Below, in pieces: positions 58,017-64,000 of a stretch of 64,000 nucleotides of DNA. The first letter of the stretch is position 1. Each line of letters starts with the position of its first letter. This DNA comes from Moraxella caprae DSM 19149 (lineage in GTDB: Bacteria; Pseudomonadota; Gammaproteobacteria; Pseudomonadales; Moraxellaceae): NCBI RefSeq assembly GCF_000426885.1, contig NZ_AUGF01000005.1, positions 1 to 64,000 on the forward strand, written 5' to 3'. A model generated the notes under the pieces. The model saw nothing but the letters and a program-made list of their open reading frames with translations. It searched no databases and was not told the DNA's origin. Position numbers and translations under genes: made by a program.

Positions 58017-59456
58017 ATGATTAGTATTTTTGACATGTTTAAAATCGGTGTTGGCCCTTCAAGCTCGCACACGGTCGGCCCGATGGTTGCCAGTGGGCGG
58101 TTTTTGGCACTGTTAGGGGAGCAATTGCATGGCGATTTTAGTCCAATTACAGGCATTACCATAGAGCTATATGGCTCGCTGTCCGCCACAGGCAAAGGAC
58201 ACGCCACCGATACCGCCACCTTGCTTGGGCTACTCGGACACGCCCCACGCACGATAGACACCGAACGCACGGACGAGTATTTATCAGACATACGCACGCA
58301 CCAAAAGATGAACTTGGGCGATCGCCATGTTATTGATTTTGATGAAACCACCGACATCTTGTGGTATAGCGATGTTACCCTGCCCCAACACCCCAACGGC
58401 ATGACACTCATCGCCACCTTAGCCGATGGCACTCGTATCAGCGAGACTTACTTTTCTATCGGGGGCGGATTTGTTGTGGATAATGACGAATTTAAAGCCC
58501 AAACCGCACAAGAGCAACTAGATGCCCCCAAAAAATCGCCCTACCCTTATCCCTTTGAGCTAGGAGCAGACATCGAACGGCTGTGCCACACGCATGGGTT
58601 TAGTATCAGCGAGCTTATGCTTCATAACGAAACTGCTGTCCGAGACGAAGAAGAAGTTAAAGATTATCTTAATGACATCTGGGCGACCATGCAGGCGTGT
58701 GTCAATGCCGGCTACCAAAAAGACGGTATCCTGCCCGGCGGTCTTAACGTCAAACGTCGTGCCAAAGCCTTATATGACCAGCTTAGTAAAGAATACAGCA
58801 AAGCCGATGGCGGACTGCTTGCAATGGACTGGGTGAACCTGTATGCTCTGGCGGTCAATGAACAAAACGCCTCGGGCGGGCGGGTCGTTACCGCTCCCAC
58901 TAACGGAGCGGCGGGTATTATCCCTGCGGTATTACACTATTATCAAGGCTTTATTCCATCATTTAGCTATCAAGGCGTGCGTGAGTTTTTGCTCGTGGCG
59001 GGGGCGATTGGGGCATTAATCAAACAAAATGCGTCCATCTCAGGGGCGGAAGTTGGCTGTCAAGGCGAAGTTGGCTCTGCCTGTGCGATGGCAGCAGCAG
59101 GACTGGCTCACGTCATGGGCGGTACAGTCGCCCAATGTCTAAACGCTGCCGAGATTGGGTTGGAACATAACTTAGGGCTGACCTGTGACCCCATTGCAGG
59201 ACTGGTGCAAGTACCTTGTATTGAACGCAATGCGATGGCATCCGTCAAGGCGATTAACGCCGCTCGCCTTGCCCTGCGTGGCGATGGCTCGCACCACGTC
59301 TCACTAGACAAAGCCATTTTGACCATGAAAGAGACCGGACTTGACATGATGGACAAATACAAAGAAACCGCTCGTGGCGGGCTTGCCATTCATGCCGATA
59401 ACCGCATTCCTGTGGCAGTGGTCGGTCATGTGGGCGTGGGATTTAGCCAGTGTTGA
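58017..59456 (+). CDS. sdaA: L-serine ammonia-lyase (iron-sulfur type)
   Basis: Deaminates L-serine to pyruvate and ammonia with a 4Fe-4S cluster. 479 residues in a single chain: the N-terminal beta domain ([20 protein letters not shown]) and the C-terminal alpha domain with [20 protein letters not shown] and [20 protein letters not shown], which hold the cluster cysteines. An AAAGGAA ribosome site lies before the ATG. With GlyA it links glycine and serine to pyruvate, and PpsA can then take pyruvate to phosphoenolpyruvate. Confidence 0.97.
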   Translation: MISIFDMFKIGVGPSSSHTVGPMVASGRFLALLGEQLHGDFSPITGITIELYGSLSATGKGHATDTATLLGLLGHAPRTIDTERTDEYLSDIRTHQKMNLGDRHVIDFDETTDILWYSDVTLPQHPNGMTLIATLADGTRISETYFSIGGGFVVDNDEFKAQTAQEQLDAPKKSPYPYPFELGADIERLCHTHGFSISELMLHNETAVRDEEEVKDYLNDIWATMQACVNAGYQKDGILPGGLNVKRRAKALYDQLSKEYSKADGGLLAMDWVNLYALAVNEQNASGGRVVTAPTNGAAGIIPAVLHYYQGFIPSFSYQGVREFLLVAGAIGALIKQNASISGAEVGCQGEVGSACAMAAAGLAHVMGGTVAQCLNAAEIGLEHNLGLTCDPIAGLVQVPCIERNAMASVKAINAARLALRGDGSHHVSLDKAILTMKETGLDMMDKYKETARGGLAIHADNRIPVAVVGHVGVGFSQC

Positions 59457-59498
59457 TGACACCAATAAACTCATTTAACAAGATTTAGCAGGGTAAAT

Positions 59499-59532
59499 AA
59501 AAGACGGATATAGATGTTTTATTCCGTCTTTT
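59499..59532 (+). terminator. sdaA terminator
   Basis: Perfect arms AAAAGACGGA / TCCGTCTTTT, about 40 bp past the sdaA stop. Confidence 0.88.
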
Positions 59533-59628
59533 GCTTTATTCATCCTTGCTTTGCCAAGTATGTAAATATCATTGCCAAAACTCTCATAACTGTGTACAAT
59601 GACAACAAATTTTTACCAATAAATACTC

Positions 59629-60975
59629 ATGACTCATCCTGTAAAAACCCTGCTAGACCACCCTGCTTTTCGCCTGTCCGCTGTGGCTGCTGCCATTATC
59701 ACTCTGCTATCCTGTGCTTCAGCTCCTCAAACACCACAGCGACCCATCGTGGTTGAGACACCAACGACCACACCTACCCCATCTCGGGTGGTCATTGTCA
59801 AACCCCAAACACCCACAGCCCCAGTAACCACCTCCACGCCTGCCCCATCGGTAGAAAATCGCTACTATGGCAGTTTTGGCGACTGGAAAAGCGACTTTAT
59901 CACTCGCACCATCGCCAGCGGTCATGCCTCTCATGCGGTGCATGGACTGCTAGGCAGTGCCAGTCTTAACTCACAGGTCATCAGCCTAGACGGTCGCCAA
60001 GCCGAATTTGCCAAAATGCCGTGGTCATACGTTGAGTCAGCCGTTACCTCAGGGCGTGTCTCTGACGGCAGAGCCAAACTGCGTGAATACCCCTCCCTAC
60101 TCTCACGAGCCGAAAGCCAGTATGGTGTCCCCAAAGAAGTAATGGTCGCCATTTGGGGTATTGAGTCCTCATATGGGACAGGCACTGGTTCAACCGACTT
60201 AGTTGATGCTCTATCCAGCCTTGCCTTTGATGGTCGCCGTCGTGAGTTTGCCGAAGACGAACTGCTTGCCATGTTACAGATGATAGAGCGTGGCGATGTC
60301 AGTCGCTCACAACTGCGTGGGTCATGGGCGGGGGGCATGGGTCATACCCAATTCATCCCCTCTACTTGGATAAAATATGGCGTGGACGGTAATGGCGATG
60401 GACAAAAAAGCCCATGGACAATCTCGGACGCCCTCACCTCCACCGCCCATTATCTAGGGGCGAGCGGTTGGGTGTCAGGCGTGGACGCTTTTTATGAAGT
60501 TCGCCTGCCGACTGGCTTTAACTACCAACTCTTAGGACAAAAACAATCCCTAGAATCATGGAAATCCTTAGGCATGGTCTCTGCCAATGGCGAGTACTTT
60601 GGCGGTCATGCCCAAGCCGAGCTATGGCTACCTGCGGGCGTGAATGGTCCTGCCCTGCTACTCACGCCCAACTTTGATGTTATCAAAGTCTATAACAACT
60701 CATCTAGCTACGCCCTAGCCGTGGCAACCCTTGCAAAACGTATCGCTGGCGGTGCTGGCATTAGTGGCAACTGGCCACGCCACGAACAGCCCCTGTCTCG
60801 CTCAGAAGTCATTCGCTTACAAGAAACCCTAAACGCCAAAGGTTACTCTGCCGGCAAAGCAGACGGCGTGGCAGGAGCGAACACCTCTCGTGCCTTTGCT
60901 CGTTGGCAAGCGGATAACGGACGTGTGCCTGATGGCTTTATCACCCAAAACTCGGTGCGTGGCTTGGTCTGGTAA
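59629..60975 (+). CDS. Lytic murein transglycosylase of the MltB type (lipoprotein)
   Basis: Cleaves peptidoglycan between MurNAc and GlcNAc to leave anhydro ends. 448 residues. A signal sequence ends in LLSCAS (a possible lipobox), followed by a Pro/Thr linker (TPTTTPTPSRVV). The SLT_2 catalytic domain has the acid in MVAIWGIESSYGTGTGSTDL (Glu near residue 180) and SWAGGMGHTQFIPSTWIKYG, and a C-terminal peptidoglycan-binding domain has EVIRLQETLNAKGYSAGKAD and GANTSRAFARWQADNG. O-acetylation by the system at 41.4-45.5 kb would block this class of enzyme, so the two are functionally linked. Confidence 0.93.
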   Translation: MTHPVKTLLDHPAFRLSAVAAAIITLLSCASAPQTPQRPIVVETPTTTPTPSRVVIVKPQTPTAPVTTSTPAPSVENRYYGSFGDWKSDFITRTIASGHASHAVHGLLGSASLNSQVISLDGRQAEFAKMPWSYVESAVTSGRVSDGRAKLREYPSLLSRAESQYGVPKEVMVAIWGIESSYGTGTGSTDLVDALSSLAFDGRRREFAEDELLAMLQMIERGDVSRSQLRGSWAGGMGHTQFIPSTWIKYGVDGNGDGQKSPWTISDALTSTAHYLGASGWVSGVDAFYEVRLPTGFNYQLLGQKQSLESWKSLGMVSANGEYFGGHAQAELWLPAGVNGPALLLTPNFDVIKVYNNSSSYALAVATLAKRIAGGAGISGNWPRHEQPLSRSEVIRLQETLNAKGYSAGKADGVAGANTSRAFARWQADNGRVPDGFITQNSVRGLVW

Positions 60976-60978
60976 TAC

Positions 60979-61007
60979 AAAAGTCGGTGCGTGATGTACC
61001 GACTTTT
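60979..61007 (+). terminator. Terminator of the MltB-type gene
   Basis: Arms AAAAGTCGGT / ACCGACTTTT directly after the stop, then TATTTAAAT. Confidence 0.9.
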
Positions 61008-61120
61008 ATTTAAATCATTCATCATGCGGTTAAGTCATCGTTGCAAATGATAACAATTTAAAACTTTTCATCTTGATAAAAATCTGTTAGATTATAGCAC
61101 TTTTAACCTTTGGAGCTGTT

Positions 61121-61636
61121 ATGAAAATCAAATCCCTACTACTGCTTAGCACCCTATTTTGTGCCAGTGCCTTTGCCACACCGAGCAATCAGTCACTAGA
61201 AGAACTTGCCAAAATCATGCCTTACGAATCCACATTTTACCAAGCGGTCGTTGCCCCCCTTGAAATGGAACGCATGGCAATCGCTCAGGGCATGGCACAG
61301 GACAACACACTCACCGATGACCAACGCAAAAAAGCCCTAAAAGCCTTTGACGACTATGCCGAAGGGCTTATTAAAAGCCTAGACACCAAAGCGACCAAAG
61401 ACGGACTTAAAAAATCCTACCTTAACGCCGCCAAATCGTTTAGCCAAGCCGAAGTGGACGCCATGATTGCTTTTTATGGCAGCAAAGACGGGCAAAGTGC
61501 CTTAAAAAAACAAGATGCCGTCTTTGAGTCCTATATGAAAAGTGCAGGCGAGAGCAACAAAAAAACCTTAGAAACCTACGAAAACAAACATCTTAAAAAA
61601 ATGCAGGATGATGTTAAAAAGATTTTGAATAAATAG
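61121..61636 (+). CDS. DUF2059 domain periplasmic protein
   Basis: 171 residues with a signal peptide ([19 protein letters not shown]). The mature chain is helical and ends with the DUF2059 pattern [20 protein letters not shown] followed by ALKKQ. It is rich in lysine towards the C-terminus ([18 protein letters not shown]). A GGAGCTG ribosome site precedes the ATG. Function unknown; some relatives are linked to envelope stability. Confidence 0.85.
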   Translation: MKIKSLLLLSTLFCASAFATPSNQSLEELAKIMPYESTFYQAVVAPLEMERMAIAQGMAQDNTLTDDQRKKALKAFDDYAEGLIKSLDTKATKDGLKKSYLNAAKSFSQAEVDAMIAFYGSKDGQSALKKQDAVFESYMKSAGESNKKTLETYENKHLKKMQDDVKKILNK

Positions 61637-61657
61637 GGCGTGCCTGCCATCACTTGC

Positions 61658-61693
61658 AAATCCTTATCATGACCCCCATTATGATAAGGATTT
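61658..61693 (+). terminator. Terminator of the DUF2059 gene
   Basis: Perfect 13-bp arms AAATCCTTATCAT / ATGATAAGGATTT followed by CTTTTATAAAA. uvrB starts 20 bp later, so its promoter must overlap or lie within this region. Confidence 0.88.
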
Positions 61694-61712
61694 CTTTTAT
61701 AAAAACAACACC

Positions 61713-63788
61713 ATGCCAAAGCCCAAAACCACTCGTACCAAAATCACCGAAAGTCAGCTCACCAAACAGCTAGGCGATGACGATAAAGTCTTTAAAATGG
61801 TTACGCCCTTTGCCCCCAGTGGCGACCAACCGACCGCCATACAGTCCCTAGTGGACGGGGTCAAGGCAGGCAAAAAAGACCAACTTTTGCTTGGTGTGAC
61901 AGGCTCAGGCAAGACTTATACCATGGCAAAGGTCATTGAGAGTCTGGGGCGACCTGCCATCATCATGGCTCACAACAAGACACTGGCAGCACAGCTTTAT
62001 GGCGAATTTAAGGAATTTTTCCCCCATAATGCGGTAGAGTACTTTGTTAGCTATTATGACTATTATCAGCCTGAGGCGTATGTCGTGGCAAGCGATACTT
62101 TTATCGAAAAGGACTCCGCCATCAACGACCACATCGACCAAATGCGACTGTCCGCCACTCGTGCCTTGCTCGAACGCCGTGATACCATCATTGTGGCGAG
62201 CGTGTCCGCCATCTATGGCTTGGGCGACCCTGAGAGCTACCTAAAAATGCTCCTGCACGTGGTCGTGGGCGATGTCGTGGACAGAACCGCTCTCATCAAA
62301 CGCTTGGTTGAGTTACAGTACGAACGCAACGAGCTGGACTTTGGGCGTGGTACCTATCGCTTGCATGGTGAGACCTTGGACATCTACCCTGCTGAGAGTG
62401 AACAGTTGGCGGTGCGGATTAGCATGTTTGATGATGAAGTTGAAAAAATCACATGGTTTGACCCTTTGACGGGCAAAAATATCAAATCCGTGCCACGCAT
62501 TACCATCTATCCTAAGTCGCACTATGTTACCCCCCGAGAAAAATTAGAAGTGGCAATGGGGACGATTAAAGAAGAGCTTGCCGAGCGATTAGAGTATTTT
62601 CGCTCACATGATAAGCTACTAGAAGCCCAACGTATCAAAGAACGCACCCAATATGACTTAGAGATGATACAGCAGTTAGGCTACTGTAACGGCATTGAGA
62701 ACTACTCTCGTCATCTGTCAGGGCGACAGGCAGGCGAGGCACCACCCACGCTGTTTGACTACCTGCCGTCTGATGCGTTGGTATTTTTGGATGAAAGCCA
62801 CGTTACCATCCCCCAAATTGGAGCGATGTATAAGGGCGATAGAAGTCGCAAAGAAAACTTGGTTAATTATGGCTTTCGCTTACCGTCCGCCATGGATAAT
62901 CGCCCCATGATGTTTGAGGAGTGGGAGGCGGTTGTGCCAACTCGCATCTTTGTATCAGCAACCCCCGCCCTCTATGAGTTGGAACATAGCGAGCAAGTGG
63001 TCGAGCAAGTCGTTCGTCCCACAGGACTTATTGACCCCATACTAGAAATCCGCCCCGTACTCACCCAAGTCGATGACGTGCTGGGCGAGATAAACCTGCG
63101 TAAGCCCTTAAACGAGCGAGTGTTGATTACCACGCTCACCAAACGCATGGCGGAGGATTTGACCAGTTATTTAAAAGAATATGGCGTGCGTGTGGCATAT
63201 CTGCACAGCGACATTGACACGGTAGAACGCATGAAAATCATTCACGAACTCAGAACAGGGGTGCATGATGTACTGGTAGGCATTAACCTACTTCGTGAAG
63301 GCTTGGATATGCCCGAGGTGTCGCTTGTGGCGATTTTTGATGCGGACAAAGAGGGCTTTTTACGTTCGGAGCGGTCGCTCATTCAGACCATTGGGCGAGC
63401 GGCACGCCATGTCAATGGCAAGGCTATCCTATACGCTGACAGCATTACCCCGTCCATGCAAAAGGCGATAGATGAGACCGAACGCAGACGAGCCAAACAA
63501 ATCGCCTTTAATGCCGAGCATGGCATTACACCAAAATCGGCAAGCCGTGCCATCACCGATAAGATTGACACGGGCGAGATTGAGAGCGTGGACGCCCCAA
63601 AAATTGACGTACCATTTGCCCTAAATGATATTGACGTGGAAATCTTACGCCGTCCTGAGCTGATGATAAAAGAGATTAACCGCCTAGAAAAACAAATGAA
63701 AAAACTCTCAGGCGAGCTAAAATTTGAAGAAGCGATGAGAGTACGTGATACCGTGCTGGCATTAAAAGATGAGTTTAACAAACTGTAA
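61713..63788 (+). CDS. uvrB: Excinuclease ABC subunit B
   Basis: Damage-verifying helicase-like core of nucleotide excision repair; works with UvrA and UvrC. 691 residues: Walker [15 protein letters not shown] near residue 60, the strand-separating beta-hairpin tip [11 protein letters not shown] near 110, DESHVT in the Walker B position near 355, [11 protein letters not shown], the helicase motif [20 protein letters not shown] and QTIGRAARH, then the C-terminal UVR motif [16 protein letters not shown]. The N-terminus ([19 protein letters not shown]) is about 30 residues longer than E. coli UvrB and basic. Confidence 0.98.
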   Translation: MPKPKTTRTKITESQLTKQLGDDDKVFKMVTPFAPSGDQPTAIQSLVDGVKAGKKDQLLLGVTGSGKTYTMAKVIESLGRPAIIMAHNKTLAAQLYGEFKEFFPHNAVEYFVSYYDYYQPEAYVVASDTFIEKDSAINDHIDQMRLSATRALLERRDTIIVASVSAIYGLGDPESYLKMLLHVVVGDVVDRTALIKRLVELQYERNELDFGRGTYRLHGETLDIYPAESEQLAVRISMFDDEVEKITWFDPLTGKNIKSVPRITIYPKSHYVTPREKLEVAMGTIKEELAERLEYFRSHDKLLEAQRIKERTQYDLEMIQQLGYCNGIENYSRHLSGRQAGEAPPTLFDYLPSDALVFLDESHVTIPQIGAMYKGDRSRKENLVNYGFRLPSAMDNRPMMFEEWEAVVPTRIFVSATPALYELEHSEQVVEQVVRPTGLIDPILEIRPVLTQVDDVLGEINLRKPLNERVLITTLTKRMAEDLTSYLKEYGVRVAYLHSDIDTVERMKIIHELRTGVHDVLVGINLLREGLDMPEVSLVAIFDADKEGFLRSERSLIQTIGRAARHVNGKAILYADSITPSMQKAIDETERRRAKQIAFNAEHGITPKSASRAITDKIDTGEIESVDAPKIDVPFALNDIDVEILRRPELMIKEINRLEKQMKKLSGELKFEEAMRVRDTVLALKDEFNKL

Positions 63789-63836
63789 AACACGCCTTTT
63801 TGTGGTACACTTAACGGACAACCTAAGGAGCATGCC

Positions 63837-64000
63837 ATGACCCAAATCATCATCAATAGCCCCACCGACAGCAGTTTGTCTATCATGTTGCCACTCAATG
63901 TAGACGGTAGCGTGGTGTTTCCTAAGTGGTTGATTGATGACTTAACCCATTCTCATCGCTTGGTAAGTTTTAAAAAACAATCAAAAAACCACCAAAGAAG
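63837..64000 (+). CDS. Unknown protein, start only
   Basis: ATG at 63837 with AAGGAG six bases upstream. Reads MTQIIINSPTDSSLSIMLPL and NVDGSVVFPKWLIDDLTHSH, open to the window edge. No signal peptide or membrane helix in the 54 residues seen. I cannot assign a family from this fragment. An earlier ATG at 63832 closes at once. Confidence 0.6.
   Translation, partial: MTQIIINSPTDSSLSIMLPLNVDGSVVFPKWLIDDLTHSHRLVSFKKQSKNHQR

Overview
The window is a chromosomal segment of a gammaproteobacterium of the family Moraxellaceae, most likely Moraxella. I base this on family-level protein likeness, moderate-to-low G+C, a PutA without the N-terminal DNA-binding domain, the long-form isocitrate lyase next to malate synthase G, split GlyQ/GlyS, and a patA-patB-ape1-type peptidoglycan O-acetylation operon. 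No species can be fixed without a database search. Almost everything is housekeeping sequence; I see no prophage, CRISPR array or integrative element.

Layout. 1-10.7 kb is a long minus-strand run: dnaX (cut by the window edge), putA, a frameshifted CPA1-type Na+/H+ antiporter, a small membrane-protein cluster, lysS, a PLD-like nuclease and prfA. 10.8-15.7 kb carries a single-polypeptide (type ISP, LlaGI-like) restriction-modification gene whose ATG is followed by six ACCA repeats that put it out of frame, with a second frameshift near its 3' end. 15.7-27.5 kb holds trmA, a NadR-like kinase, a FabH-like synthase, a DUF3482 GTPase, a GNAT, dusA, a doubly broken WG-repeat gene, a YpjD/CcsA-like gene divergent from ffh, and a decayed LysE-type exporter. 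27.8-28.5 kb has a 51-residue zinc-ribbon microprotein divergent from an XRE regulator. 28.6-48.7 kb holds the glyoxylate shunt (glcB, aceA), ubiC, glyA, glyS/glyQ with an Asp/Asn/Arg-rich lipoprotein between them, tRNA-Leu(CAA), ppsA, the peptidoglycan O-acetylation operon, the PpsA regulator ppsR, a DUF4377 lipoprotein and sthA. 48.9-56.7 kb has a YceI protein, a DUF3298 lipoprotein and a leuC...leuD...leuB run interrupted by a DUF4272 protein, a PEBP protein, a VapBC-type toxin-antitoxin pair and a hypothetical gene. 56.9-64 kb has a WG-repeat protein, sdaA, an MltB-type transglycosylase, a DUF2059 protein, uvrB and the start of an unknown gene.

The strongest non-routine signals are these. 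First, a simple-repeat (ACCA)6 switch in the R-M gene. Second, a 121-122 bp palindromic MITE-like element in four copies, each flanked by a TA duplication. In three of the four, removing the element plus one TA on paper restores an interrupted reading frame (small membrane protein, WG-repeat protein, VapC toxin), which fixes its ends and target site. In the toxin gene the element is read through and replaces the C-terminus. Third, several genes carry 1-2 base losses in short homopolymers (antiporter, R-M gene, WG-repeat gene, LysE), which are either real decay or assembly error. Metabolically, PutA, the glyoxylate shunt, PpsA/PpsR, SdaA and GlyA fit a cell living on amino acids and acetate-type carbon with gluconeogenesis.
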